This document shows, one piece after another, positions 21,486 to 30,251 of a DNA stretch of 64,000 nt. A model generated the notes under the pieces. That model worked only from the letters and a program-made list of their open reading frames with translations, made no database searches and was not told the origin of the DNA. Origin of the DNA: Gluconobacter cadivus (GTDB taxonomy: Bacteria; Pseudomonadota; Alphaproteobacteria; Acetobacterales; Acetobacteraceae). Numbering within the stretch: position 1 is the stretch's first letter; each line of letters begins with the position of its first letter. The stretch is taken from contig NZ_JABCQI010000004.1 in NCBI RefSeq assembly GCF_015244745.1, positions 213,595 to 277,594 on the forward strand, in the 5' to 3' direction. The position numbers and the translations under genes are program-made.

Positions 21486-22912
21486 CAGACAGTCTCCTTC
21501 ACCAGTTCACGCACATCGCACAAACGTCCCGTCACAGCCGCGGCTGCCGCCATGGCAGGCGAGCAGAGATGCGTGCGACCATCCGGGCCCTGACGGCCTT
21601 CAAAATTACGGTTGGATGTCGAAGCACAGCGCTGGCCCGGCGTCAGACGATCCGGGTTCATCCCCAGACACATCGAACAGCCTGCCTCACGCCATTCAAA
21701 ACCGGCATCAAGGAACACCTTGTCCAGTCCTTCCACTTCAGCCGCATGTTTCACCAGACCGGAGCCGGGAACGATCATAGCCCGAACGCCCTCGGCAACA
21801 TGGCGACCACGCACCACGTCCGCAGCAGCGCGCAGATCTTCCAGACGGCTGTTCGTACAGGAGCCGATGAACACGACATCCACTGGCGTCCCGGCAATTT
21901 TCTGCCCGGCTTCGAGACCCATATAATCCAGAGCACGCTGGATCTGGGCAGCACGGGCCGGATCGGCAACGTCTGACGGAGATGGCACGGAACCGTCGAT
22001 CGGCAGCACGTCCTGCGGGCTGGTGCCCCATGTGACGGACGGGATGATCTCTTCAGCGGCGAGCGTGACTTCCGTATCGAAATAGGCACCTTCGTCAGAC
22101 GCCAGACTGCGCCAGTACTCACAGGCCTGCTCGAACGCTTCGCCCTTCGGCGCGAACGGGCGGCCCTTCACATAGGCGAAGGTCGTCTCGTCAGGCGCGA
22201 CCAGACCTGCACGCGCACCGGCTTCGATGGACATGTTGCACAGCGTCATACGCCCTGCCATGTCCAGATCACGGATCGCAGATCCTGCAAATTCAATGAC
22301 ATGGCCAGTGCCACCCGCGGTGCCAATGCGCCCGATGATGGCCAGCATGATGTCCTTGGCCGTTACGCCCGGACCGACCTTGCCTTCGACCGAAACACGC
22401 ATGTTCTTCGCGGGCTTCTGCAGGATCGTCTGGGTCGCGAGCACATGCTCGACCTCGGACGTGCCGATCCCGAATGCCAGCGAACCAAGAGCGCCATGCG
22501 TGGAGGTATGGCTATCGCCGCAGACGATCGTCATGCCCGGCAGGGAAATGCCCTGCTCCGGCCCGACAACATGCACGATCCCCTGAGAGGCGGAACGCAG
22601 CGGGAAATAGGGAACGCCGAATTCGGCAACATTCTTCTCAAGCGTTTCGATCTGGAGGCGGCTCTGCGGCTCCTCGATCGGCTTGGAACGGTCGGACGTG
22701 GGGACGTTGTGGTCCACCACGGCCACCGTGGCATCCGGACGACGCACACGGCGCCCGGACAGCCGCAGACCTTCAAAGGCCTGCGGGCTTGTCACCTCGT
22801 GAACGAGGTGACGGTCGATGTAGAGGATGCACGTCCCGTCTTCGAGACGTTCGACGACATGATCGTCCCAGATCTTGTCAAAAAGGGTTCTGGGCGAATT
22901 GGTAACGGGCAT
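21485..22912 (-). CDS. leuC: 3-isopropylmalate dehydratase large subunit
   Basis: Catalytic, [4Fe-4S]-containing subunit of isopropylmalate isomerase. The three cluster cysteines are Cys352 (G-S-C-T-N-S-R), Cys412 and Cys415 ([11 protein letters not shown]), spaced as in E. coli Leu[13 protein letters not shown] near residue 130 is another family signature. The length of 475 residues is normal. It follows rplS by 21 bases and starts the leuC-leuD-leuB set. No leader-peptide attenuator is visible, so leu expression may follow the ribosomal operon upstream. Confidence 0.97.
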   Translation of the reverse strand: MPVTNSPRTLFDKIWDDHVVERLEDGTCILYIDRHLVHEVTSPQAFEGLRLSGRRVRRPDATVAVVDHNVPTSDRSKPIEEPQSRLQIETLEKNVAEFGVPYFPLRSASQGIVHVVGPEQGISLPGMTIVCGDSHTSTHGALGSLAFGIGTSEVEHVLATQTILQKPAKNMRVSVEGKVGPGVTAKDIMLAIIGRIGTAGGTGHVIEFAGSAIRDLDMAGRMTLCNMSIEAGARAGLVAPDETTFAYVKGRPFAPKGEAFEQACEYWRSLASDEGAYFDTEVTLAAEEIIPSVTWGTSPQDVLPIDGSVPSPSDVADPARAAQIQRALDYMGLEAGQKIAGTPVDVVFIGSCTNSRLEDLRAAADVVRGRHVAEGVRAMIVPGSGLVKHAAEVEGLDKVFLDAGFEWREAGCSMCLGMNPDRLTPGQRCASTSNRNFEGRQGPDGRTHLCSPAMAAAAAVTGRLCDVRELVKETV

Positions 22913-22933
22913 CCTGTCTCTACTCCGAACGGT

Positions 22934-23326
22934 TTAGGAAGCGGCCTTGCTGTCCGCCTTCGGCAGATCGCGGGGACGCTCGGCAATACGGGCGGACTTG
23001 CCCGAACGGCCACGCAGATAATACAGCTTTGCGCGACGGACCTTACCGCGACGCACGACTTCGATGCTGGCGATCGACGGTGCATACAGCGGGAACACGC
23101 GCTCAACGCCTTCACCGTTGGAGATCTTGCGAACCGTGAAGTTGCTGTTCAGACCCTTGTTGGAACGGGCGATAACAACACCTTCGAAGCTCTGGACACG
23201 CTCACGCGTGCCTTCGACAACGCGGACGCCAACGCGGACCGTGTCACCTGCAATGAACTCGGGAACAGCGCGGACGCCGGAAAGACGCTCGATTTCGCGC
23301 GCCTCATACTGCTGGATAATGTTCAT
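22934..23326 (-). CDS. rplS: 50S ribosomal protein L19
   Basis: Large-subunit protein at the subunit interface. The core signatures [17 protein letters not shown] and F-P-L-Y-A-P-S-I are present, with a basic [14 protein letters not shown] segment and a short tail. GGAG lies seven bases before ATG 23326, giving 130 residues. It closes the rpsP-rimM-trmD-rplS set in the usual order. Confidence 0.98.
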   Translation of the reverse strand: MNIIQQYEAREIERLSGVRAVPEFIAGDTVRVGVRVVEGTRERVQSFEGVVIARSNKGLNSNFTVRKISNGEGVERVFPLYAPSIASIEVVRRGKVRRAKLYYLRGRSGKSARIAERPRDLPKADSKAAS

Positions 23327-23350
23327 GACCAAACTCCTGAAAACAAAACT

Positions 23351-24055
23351 TCAATGGACCTGCTGTCGTGCCAGATACGCATCCCAGAGGTCCGGGCGGC
23401 GCGCCTTCGTGACGGCGATTGATTGTTCATGGCGCCAGCGGGCGATAGCACCATGGTTGCCGGAGAGAAGAATGTCGGGCACGTCCCGCCCGTCCCACAC
23501 TGCCGGCTTGGTGTATTGTGGATATTCAAGAAGCCCTTCGGCGAAGCTCTCATCCTGACCGCTGACATCTGACCCCATGACGCCGGGGAGGAGCCGTACG
23601 CACGCATCCAGAAGAGTCAGAGCAGGAATTTCTCCACCTGACAGTACGACATCGCCCATACAGAGCTGTTCGATATCGTGCTTTTCCAGAACGCGCTCGT
23701 CCACGCCTTCAAAGCGCCCACAGAGAACGACGACCCCCGGCCCGGACGACAGGCGCTCCGCATCTTCATGCGACATGCGCTTGCCCCGTGGCGTCGGGTA
23801 GACAACCGGGCGCCCATCCAGCGCGGGAAGCGCCGAGAGGGCCGTATCCAGAACGTCTGCCCGCATCACCATGCCGGCTCCGCCACCAAAAGGCGTATCA
23901 TCGACGGCCCGGTGACGTCCCAGTCCATGCTGGCGCAGATCATGCGCCTCACAGGACCAGATCCCCCGCTCCAGCGCCCGGCCCGCAAGGGAGAATCCCA
24001 GCGGCCCCGGGAACATGTCGGGGAAAAGGGTCAGGATGTCCGCGCGCCAGCTCAT
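23351..24055 (-). CDS. trmD: tRNA (guanine-37-N1)-methyltransferase
   Basis: Methylates G37 next to the anticodon, which prevents +1 frameshifting. SPOUT-fold signatures are L-F-P-D-M-F at the start, [11 protein letters not shown] near residue 55, the SAM-binding knot [13 protein letters not shown] and the C-terminal [13 protein letters not shown]. The length of 234 residues is typical. The ATG overlaps the rimM stop by ATGA. Confidence 0.98.
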   Translation of the reverse strand: MSWRADILTLFPDMFPGPLGFSLAGRALERGIWSCEAHDLRQHGLGRHRAVDDTPFGGGAGMVMRADVLDTALSALPALDGRPVVYPTPRGKRMSHEDAERLSSGPGVVVLCGRFEGVDERVLEKHDIEQLCMGDVVLSGGEIPALTLLDACVRLLPGVMGSDVSGQDESFAEGLLEYPQYTKPAVWDGRDVPDILLSGNHGAIARWRHEQSIAVTKARRPDLWDAYLARQQVH

Positions 24056-24594
24056 GCCCGCACCTGGACCTCGCCGGAAAGATCCCCCTCAACCTCGACT
24101 TCAACAGGAGGAACAAGGGTCACTTCCCGTTTCGCGAGATCAACGCGCGGCACACAGGCCAGCGTGAAAGGCACGATCAGACCACGATCCACTTCGAGGC
24201 TGACGCCTGCGCCGTAATCGTGAACGACCGACACCGTCCCGAGAACCTCTCCGTCTTCCGAGACAGCCGTCATACCGATCAGATCGGCATGATAGAATTC
24301 GTCGTCTCCGGCTTCCGGAAGAACGGTACGCGGAACATACAGCTTGGCATTGACCAGACGTTCGGCGGCCGTACGGTCAGGAAGATCCTGGCCTTCGGCA
24401 TCCGTCAGTGCAGCCACGCCAGCCGAAATCCAGCGTGCCGTCCATGCCCTGCCCTGCCCGTCATGCAGCACGCCCAGCGTCTCGACCGAAGCCGGATCAT
24501 CTGTGGCAGCATGAAGATGCACCAGACCGCGGACACCGTGCGGACGACCGACGGTGGCAATCAGGACATCGCTGTCAGGGTTGAAGCGGGGCAC
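24052..24594 (-). CDS. rimM: ribosome maturation factor RimM
   Basis: Assists late assembly of the 30S head, binding S19. The N-terminal domain begins with V-G-R-P-H-G-V-R-G and the C-terminal PRC-barrel has D-L-I-G-M-T-A and the ending [10 protein letters not shown]. The start codon is GTG, supported by AGGAAG about nine bases upstream and by the immediate family match. The length of 180 residues is normal. It overlaps trmD by four bases. Confidence 0.96.
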   Translation of the reverse strand: MPRFNPDSDVLIATVGRPHGVRGLVHLHAATDDPASVETLGVLHDGQGRAWTARWISAGVAALTDAEGQDLPDRTAAERLVNAKLYVPRTVLPEAGDDEFYHADLIGMTAVSEDGEVLGTVSVVHDYGAGVSLEVDRGLIVPFTLACVPRVDLAKREVTLVPPVEVEVEGDLSGEVQVRA

Positions 24595-24622
24595 GTCTCG
24601 GGCTTCCTGAAAAGCAGCTCAA

Positions 24623-24967
24623 TCAGGCCGCAGCAGCGGCAGCAGCAGCCTTGGCGCGTTCCTGAGCCTTCGCCTTCGGAGCGGACTGCTTGGGCTGCTC
24701 GTTGTAGGTCGGCTTCGGAGCCAGGCCTGCATTACCGAGGAAACGGGCGACACGGTCCGTGGCGAGGGCGCCGTTGGACAGCCAGTGCTTGATGCGCTCG
24801 TCAACCAGACGGATACGGTCGGCGTGATCAGCCGGCAGCATCGGGTTGTAGGAACCAACCTTCTCGATGAAACGGCCATCGCGCGGGCTGCGGCTGTCAG
24901 CAACAACGATGTGGTAGTAGGGACGCTTCTTGGCACCTGCACGTGCAAGGCGGATCTTGAGGCTCAT
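24623..24967 (-). CDS. rpsP: 30S ribosomal protein S16
   Basis: Small-subunit assembly protein. The N-terminus ([16 protein letters not shown]) and I-E-K-V-G-S-Y-N-P are the S16 signatures. The 114 residues include an alphaproteobacterial C-terminal extension rich in Lys, Gln and Ala, ending in eight alanines. AGGAG lies six bases before the ATG. It is 40 bases downstream of ffh. Confidence 0.98.
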   Translation of the reverse strand: MSLKIRLARAGAKKRPYYHIVVADSRSPRDGRFIEKVGSYNPMLPADHADRIRLVDERIKHWLSNGALATDRVARFLGNAGLAPKPTYNEQPKQSAPKAKAQERAKAAAAAAAA

Positions 24968-25007
24968 GAAATACTCCTAAGAGACAGAACTTGTAAAACG
25001 GGACAGA

Positions 25008-26435
25008 TCAGACGAAAGGCGGGCGTCCGCCGGGTTTTCCCCCGGGGCCACCCATGCCCTTCATCAGATCCGCCAGACCTCCTGCACCACCCATGCCGCG
25101 CATCAGGCCACCAAGGCCCATCTTGCTGATGCGTTTCATCATGGTGGACATGTCGTTGAACTGTTTGAGCAGACGGTTGATCTCCGGAACCGTGGTTCCC
25201 GAGCCTGCCGCAATGCGCTTTTTGCGGGACGCCTTGATGATCTCCGGCGTCTTGCGCTCCTGCTTCGTCATCGAGGAAATGATGGCTTTGTGACGCTTGA
25301 AGATCGACGTATCGAGCTCCTTGTCGCCCAGCATATCCTTGATCTTTCCCATCCCCGGCATCATGCCGAGAATGCCGGAAATCGAGCCCATGCGGTTGAT
25401 CTGGTTGATCTGGGACACATAGTCATCCAGATCGAACTTGCCCGCGAGCATCTTCTTGGCGACGCGCTCACCTTCCTCGTGATCGAGGGTTTCAGCAGCA
25501 CGTTCCACCAGCCCGGCAACGTCCCCCAGACCGAGAATACGGCCTGCAACACGCTCGGGATGGAATTCTTCAAGCGCTTCGAGGTTCTCGCCCGAACCGG
25601 CCAGCTTGATCGGCGCGCCCGTGATGGCCTTCATGGACAGGGCCGCGCCACCGCGGGCGTCGCCGTCCATCCGGCTCATGACAACGCCGGTAATGCCAAC
25701 AGCTTCGTTGAAGGCCTTCGCGGTGTTGACGGCGTCCTGACCGGTCATCGCGTCAACGACCAGCAACGTCTCTGCCGGCTTGGTTAGTGTACGGATTTCC
25801 CGCACTTCATCCATCAGCGCTTCGTCGATGGACAGCCGACCTGCCGTATCGAGAATGACGACGTCATAACCTTCGAGACGACCGGTCTCGAGCGCACGCT
25901 TTGCGATCTGGACAGGCGACTGCCCGGCAATGATCGGCAGAGCCTGAACGCGACCTGTCTTGGCGTTGACGCGCTCAGCCAGCTGCTGAAGCTGGAGCTG
26001 CGCGGCCGGACGTTGGACGTCAAGGCTGGCCAGAAGGACTTTCTTGTTCTCGCGACCGGACAGGCGCAGGGCAATCTTGCCGGAGGTCGTGGTCTTACCC
26101 GAACCCTGCAGACCCACCATCAGCACTGGAACCGGCGGATTGGCGGACAGGTTCAGCGGAACCGCCCCTGCCCCGCCCAGTGCGTCGATCAGGGCATCGT
26201 TGACGATCTTGGCGACAGCCTGACCGGGAGAAACGCTTTCCAGCACCTCTTGCCCGACAGACCGCTCGCGAACCTTGTTGACGAAGTCCCGCACCACAGG
26301 CAGAGCAACGTCTGCCTCCAGCATGGCGAGACGCACTTCACGCATGGCCTCGGTGACATCAGCCTCCGAGAGCTTCCCGTTCTTGGAAAGCCCTTCGAGG
26401 ACACCGGACATCTTGCCTGAGAGTTGATCGAACAA
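25008..26435 (-). CDS. ffh: signal recognition particle protein Ffh
   Basis: SRP GTPase that brings nascent membrane proteins to FtsY. The order is a four-helix N domain, a G domain with G-L-Q-G-S-G-K-T-T-T (P-loop), D-T-A-G-R and the T-K-x-D equivalent region, then the methionine-rich M domain with M-P-G-M-G and an S-R-K-K-R-I-A-x-G-S-G RNA-binding helix. The C-terminus is Gly/Met-rich. The start codon is TTG at 26433-26435 with AAGGTG upstream; it begins the invariant M-F-D-x-L-S N-terminus and no ATG fits. The length of 475 residues is typical. Confidence 0.97.
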   Translation of the reverse strand: MFDQLSGKMSGVLEGLSKNGKLSEADVTEAMREVRLAMLEADVALPVVRDFVNKVRERSVGQEVLESVSPGQAVAKIVNDALIDALGGAGAVPLNLSANPPVPVLMVGLQGSGKTTTSGKIALRLSGRENKKVLLASLDVQRPAAQLQLQQLAERVNAKTGRVQALPIIAGQSPVQIAKRALETGRLEGYDVVILDTAGRLSIDEALMDEVREIRTLTKPAETLLVVDAMTGQDAVNTAKAFNEAVGITGVVMSRMDGDARGGAALSMKAITGAPIKLAGSGENLEALEEFHPERVAGRILGLGDVAGLVERAAETLDHEEGERVAKKMLAGKFDLDDYVSQINQINRMGSISGILGMMPGMGKIKDMLGDKELDTSIFKRHKAIISSMTKQERKTPEIIKASRKKRIAAGSGTTVPEINRLLKQFNDMSTMMKRISKMGLGGLMRGMGGAGGLADLMKGMGGPGGKPGGRPPFV

Positions 26436-26460
26436 CGGGTCACCTTAAAAGCAAACAGAA

Positions 26461-26549
26461 ACACGCCACTGCGCGAGTCTTCGCGAGGTGGCGTGTCCGG
26501 AAACAGAGTTCGTCTATCGCCTTGCCGCCGAGGCGTCAAGCGATAGACG
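26461..26549 (-). terminator. two tandem strong hairpins between a Spy-like gene and ffh
   Basis: Hairpin A (26461-26496) pairs ACACGCCAC with GTGGCGTGT and, inside, CGCGA with TCGCG around GTCT. Hairpin B (26511-26549) pairs CGTCTATCG with CGATAGACG and continues with C-T-T-G against C-A-A-G apart from a bulge. On the minus strand hairpin A is followed by a T-rich stretch (TTTCTGTTTGCTTTT), so it probably terminates the Spy-like transcript. Hairpin B could add to this or be a separate structured element. Confidence 0.55.
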
Positions 26550-26564
26550 CAGAAACCTCGGTTT

Positions 26565-27092
26565 TCAGGGCATGTCGTCCGGTTCGCCTTCTGGCGGATG
26601 CCCCATCAGAGCCTTCATCTGTTCATGAAGGGCCTTGAGCTTGTCCATGGTCTCTTTGCCCTGCTGGCGCTGAGCAGGCGTCAATAGATCATGAAGCTGC
26701 TCCATGGTTTCGAGATGCAGCGCGGAGACTTTCGCCTTGAGGGCGTTTTCCTGCCCACTCAGATCCGTCAGCGTTGCACGATCCAGATCGCCGACAGCAC
26801 TGAGGGCATCGTGGATCTTGTCCTCGATCGCCCGCCCTTCGAGACGAAGCGCGCGCTCATCCTGATGAGCCTTTTCAAAAATGGCCTTGAGCTTTGTTTT
26901 CTGAGCCGCCGTCAGTGTAACGCCGGGAGGAACAGGAGGCATCATATGGCCGGGAGCGCCACGCGGACCTCCCGGAGGCGGCTGAACCCAATCGGACGCA
27001 TGGTGCGCCTGCGCCGAAGCCAGAAGAGGAGTTCCCATCAGGCCTAGAGCCGCAATGAGGGGAAGAAAAACAACAGGACGAAGGATCGTCAT
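26565..27092 (-). CDS. periplasmic Spy/CpxP-like (LTXXQ) protein
   Basis: Exported helical protein of about 175 residues. A signal peptide (P-V-V-F-L-P-L-I-A-A-L-G-L) ends at A-S-A-Q-A. A Pro/Gly-rich stretch follows, then helices with two L-T-x-x-Q-type motifs: V-T-L-T-A-A-Q-K-T-K-L and L-L-T-P-A-Q-R-Q-Q. This is the pattern of the Spy/CpxP/CnrX-like family, which acts as a periplasmic chaperone or metal/stress sensor. The C-terminus is H-P-P-E-G-E-P-D-D-M-P. ATG 27101 is possible, but its AAGGA site is too close; ATG 27092 has better spacing. Confidence 0.8.
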   Translation of the reverse strand: MTILRPVVFLPLIAALGLMGTPLLASAQAHHASDWVQPPPGGPRGAPGHMMPPVPPGVTLTAAQKTKLKAIFEKAHQDERALRLEGRAIEDKIHDALSAVGDLDRATLTDLSGQENALKAKVSALHLETMEQLHDLLTPAQRQQGKETMDKLKALHEQMKALMGHPPEGEPDDMP

Positions 27093-27311
27093 GGACGTCA
27101 TATCCTTGGAGGTTATGGCAGCCGGAAACGCACAAGGCGCCTTCCATGACGTTCTAGATGGCATGCTTCAATGTTGCTGAGTTCCCCCTCCTCCGTTTCA
27201 AAGAGTAAGGAGAGAGGGTATATGTAACATAGCGACTTGACGGCAAATGCTTCCCGTCGCATGAAGCATCCAGATCCGAACAGAAGTCTTCAGAAATGAA
27301 GTCTGCCGGAT

Positions 27312-27401
<90 letters not shown>

Positions 27402-27854
27402 CTAAGATAAATTTCATGATATCCCGTCACATTCGGTCCTGAATCTCGCAGGGGTGCGCGATATTCAAGGACCTAAAGCGGGCTGAGGTTTTCCGGGAAC
27501 TCCCTATCAACGCGATCCTCTATTGATCCGCAAACAACGCCAGGCAGAAGCCCGCAAGCGGCATAACGGATACAGCATAGACTGAGCGCGATTTTCCCTC
27601 GGCACCCCCGCTGGTCTTGGCACATTATATCCCGCAACAATCATCAAAAGGCAGTCGTCTTAATAAGAAGAGGTATCAGTCTGCTATCATAAATCTGGGT
27701 AAACTGCACGATCAGTTCTGCGAGGTTGATGCCATTTCAGTTCATTTTGTAACGCTACTGGCGCTCAGCTTTCTGGCCCTGTCATCTATACCGCCCAGCA
27801 TTACCTGATATCGTCGGTATATATGCGCCAACACGCCTCAGCAAAGTCCTGAAC
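27402..27854 (+). pseudogene. intergenic region with a decayed IS5-type transposase remnant
   Basis: No intact gene is visible in these 453 bases. From about 27,525 to 27,810 the plus strand encodes, in shifting frames and with stops, fragments resembling the C-terminal part of IS5-family DDE transposases: R-K-Q-R-Q-A-E-A-R-K-R-H, then A-T-I-I-K-R-Q-S-S, then N-K-K-R-Y-Q-S and G-K-L-H-D. They correspond to the basic loop, the Y-x2-R/E region and the G-K/R-L-K-D motif near the end of such enzymes. At least two frame changes separate them. The match is by eye and only partial. Confidence 0.4.
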
Positions 27855-28406
27855 ATGAATTCACGCGTCCAGAAGCAAACTTTTCAGATCCGTGACGCAC
27901 GCCTGACGGACATAGAGCAACTGCCCGCCATTGAACTTTCTGCAGCACAATCTTTCAGGTCTGTGCCGGGACTGGCCTGGATTGCGACCTCAGAGACGAT
28001 GCCAGAGGAGGCGCACCGAAGCTCTATACAGACAAAGACATGCTGGGTAGCTGTGGATACAGCAGATACGCCTGTCGGTTTTCTGACAGCTTCTGTGAAG
28101 CATAAGGACGTCCATATTCTTGAAATGTCAGTCGCGTCGTCCTGGCAGAAATGCGGGATCGGGAAAGCATTACTACAACATCTTAAACACTGGGCTCTAC
28201 GCAAAGAGCTGGCAGATATAACTTTAACTACTTTTCAGGAAATTCCATGGAATGCACCATTTTACTCCAAAATGGGTTTCGTGATCCTTACGCATGACGA
28301 GTTGAATCAGCGCCTGATATCCATCCTCGACAGGGAGCAGGCACATGGATTTCCAGAGGGTTCCCGGTGTGCAATGCGGTTCGATCTAAGGCGCATCACA
28401 GACTAA
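27855..28406 (+). CDS. GNAT-family N-acetyltransferase
   Basis: 183-residue acetyl-CoA-dependent N-acyltransferase. The N-terminal beta-strand reads I-R-D-A-R-L-T-D. Motif A is present as L-E-M-S-V-A-S-S-W-Q-K-C-G-I-G-K-A-L-L (Q-x-x-G-x-G-K). The F-Y-S-K-M-G-F segment is the usual motif B. The substrate is unknown. It is the first intact gene after tRNA-Ser and the decayed transposase, in lower-GC DNA than the core genes. The 100 bases after it are AT-rich, with only a weak imperfect inverted repeat (AAGGG...CCCTT). Confidence 0.88.
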   Translation: MNSRVQKQTFQIRDARLTDIEQLPAIELSAAQSFRSVPGLAWIATSETMPEEAHRSSIQTKTCWVAVDTADTPVGFLTASVKHKDVHILEMSVASSWQKCGIGKALLQHLKHWALRKELADITLTTFQEIPWNAPFYSKMGFVILTHDELNQRLISILDREQAHGFPEGSRCAMRFDLRRITD

Positions 28407-28510
28407 AAGGGCATTTATTTTGTATCTATAAATCAATAATACCCTTAACGCACAAACATACAATTACTTTAAAAAATTAGGATTTTATTTTAATTGTTAT
28501 AATTTTACGA

Positions 28511-29338
28511 TCACTTCTCTTTTTTCAGTTTCTCTCTGTCCAGTATGATCTCTTTACGATCCACGCCCCATGCATAACCAGACAGAGAACCGTCACGGCG
28601 AATCACACGGTGACATGGAATTGCGACAGCCAACTTGTTAGCTGCACAGGCTTTTGCCACTGCCCGTGTGGCGCGTGGCAGACCAATATATTCCGCAACA
28701 GCAGTGTAAGACCGCGTTTGCCCAAAAGGAATATCGCGAAGGGCCTGCCATACTCTGCGCTGAAATGCTGTGCCTCTGATATCCAGCGGCAAGTGAAGTC
28801 CGATTTTAGGTACTTCAATAAATCCTACGACTTCAGCCACAACCGCTTCATAATCCGCTTCGGCACCGAGCAGGCGCGCTTTTGGGAACATATCCTGAAG
28901 TTGGCGAAGGAGCACTTCAGGATCATCACCAAGCAAAATAGCGGCTACCCCCGCAGCACTTGAAGCCACGAGAAGATCACCAAGCGTTGTCTTTGCAATC
29001 GCGAATTTAATATCTTCGTCGGCCCCTCCTTTGCGGTAGCGTGATGGTGTCATACCAAGCATTGCACGAGACGTTTCGTAGAACCGACCACTGGAGCTAA
29101 AGCCGGAATCGTAAATCGCATTGGTGATGGTTGCCTCACGCGCCAATGCCGCGCGAACGCGCTTTGCACGATGTGCGGCAGCATAGTCCTTGGGTGTAAG
29201 CCCGGTATGGGCCTTAAAAGTACGATGAAAATAGCCGCTGCTCAGGCCAACCGCCTGCGCAAGATCTGTCAGCGAAAGGCTTTCTTCGCTTTCCTCGATA
29301 AGACGACAGGCCATTGTCACGGCTGCGGCGCTCTTCAT
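28511..29338 (-). CDS. AraC-type HTH / O6-methylguanine-DNA methyltransferase fusion, Ada-like without N-terminal zinc domain
   Basis: 275 residues. Residues about 10-105 are an AraC-type double helix-turn-helix (L-T-D-L-A-Q-A-V-G-L-S-S-G-Y-F-H-R and G-F-S-S-S-G-R-F-Y-E). Residues about 190-275 are a methyltransferase domain with active Cys242 in I-P-C-H-R-V-I-R-R-D-G. E. coli Ada has an extra N-terminal zinc domain whose cysteine senses methylphosphotriesters; it is absent here, and the start overlaps the upstream stop by TGATG, so this is the natural start. Repair of O6-methylguanine is well supported; autoregulation by methylation is not. Confidence 0.9.
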   Translation of the reverse strand: MKSAAAVTMACRLIEESEESLSLTDLAQAVGLSSGYFHRTFKAHTGLTPKDYAAAHRAKRVRAALAREATITNAIYDSGFSSSGRFYETSRAMLGMTPSRYRKGGADEDIKFAIAKTTLGDLLVASSAAGVAAILLGDDPEVLLRQLQDMFPKARLLGAEADYEAVVAEVVGFIEVPKIGLHLPLDIRGTAFQRRVWQALRDIPFGQTRSYTAVAEYIGLPRATRAVAKACAANKLAVAIPCHRVIRRDGSLSGYAWGVDRKEIILDREKLKKEK

Positions 29339-30027
29339 CAGAGCCAGTTCTTTTCTGTACGCGCCCGATCCACATCAGGCATCCGATAAATTGTTTCATC
29401 AATTTCGGCGAGACGGGATGGCACGATCTGAGCATCAGAAACTCCGTACAGTTTTTGGAAGTTCATGATGAGAGGATGCCATTTATCCGGGTCAATTCTA
29501 TTCTCGTATCCTTCCATAAGGATGCCCGGATGCGCATGGACACGCGTTATACGCACTTCGAAAGCCGAGATGAGGCCTGCAACCTGGGGATCATCGTCCA
29601 TGATACCGTGCTGCGCGACCAGAACGGCTTCCAGTTGAATTGGACATTCCAGAACACGAGGCGCGTTGACCGTTTGAGACGCGACGGGTGTAAGACCCGC
29701 AACTTCAAATTTGGACGGCTCGTAAGTATAGCCCAGTTTTTGTTTGAATTCAGGAATGCTTTTGCTTCCAGTAAGGCGAGCAAGCCTGTTCACTGCATCA
29801 GCCTGCGCCGGAGATGGCAGGTTGAGAACGCATTGTCCTGTGCGCAACATATTCTGTGGGGTTTTTGACGCCGTCTGAAGTCCTAGCATGGCTCTCCAGC
29901 CCAGCCACCACGCGGCTGACATCGGCGCAAGATTAGAGCTTCCGTCTTCATTAACCGTATTGATCAGGACAACTGGAGTCCCCAGATAAAGAATGGACGG
30001 CTCAATCGTGAGATGCGGATCGTTCAT
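29338..30027 (-). CDS. flavin reductase-like (FMN-binding split barrel) protein
   Basis: 229-residue protein of the flavin-reductase-like/FMN-binding split-barrel group. The N-terminal part has Y-L-G-T-P-V-V-L-I-N-T followed by N-L-A-P-M-S-A-A-W-W, the family's flavin-contact region. The segment K-T-P-Q-N-M-L-R-T-G-Q-C-V-L-N-L-P is also characteristic. AGGAAT precedes the ATG. Its stop overlaps the start of the Ada-like gene (TGATG), so the two are cotranscribed. Whether the protein reduces flavin or only binds it cannot be told. The 224 bases upstream contain no gene. Confidence 0.83.
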   Translation of the reverse strand: MNDPHLTIEPSILYLGTPVVLINTVNEDGSSNLAPMSAAWWLGWRAMLGLQTASKTPQNMLRTGQCVLNLPSPAQADAVNRLARLTGSKSIPEFKQKLGYTYEPSKFEVAGLTPVASQTVNAPRVLECPIQLEAVLVAQHGIMDDDPQVAGLISAFEVRITRVHAHPGILMEGYENRIDPDKWHPLIMNFQKLYGVSDAQIVPSRLAEIDETIYRMPDVDRARTEKNWL

Positions 30028-30251
30028 CGAAAAATTCCTGGCGATAAAGACGGATTCTTATGTCGCCTTCGGTGCCCTCACGAACTCCGTTTCTTGCCCT
30101 TAATGCCTTTTTTATTCGCCATGAAAATCGATAAAACTGCGATGCTGCGCCTCACGGGCGGCCACCCAATCTCTCGGCAAACGTCCGCTTTCAGAGACAA
30201 ACGAAAGGTCTGGTTTAGAGATAGACTATATCAGCCCTGCCTTCCCCTTCC

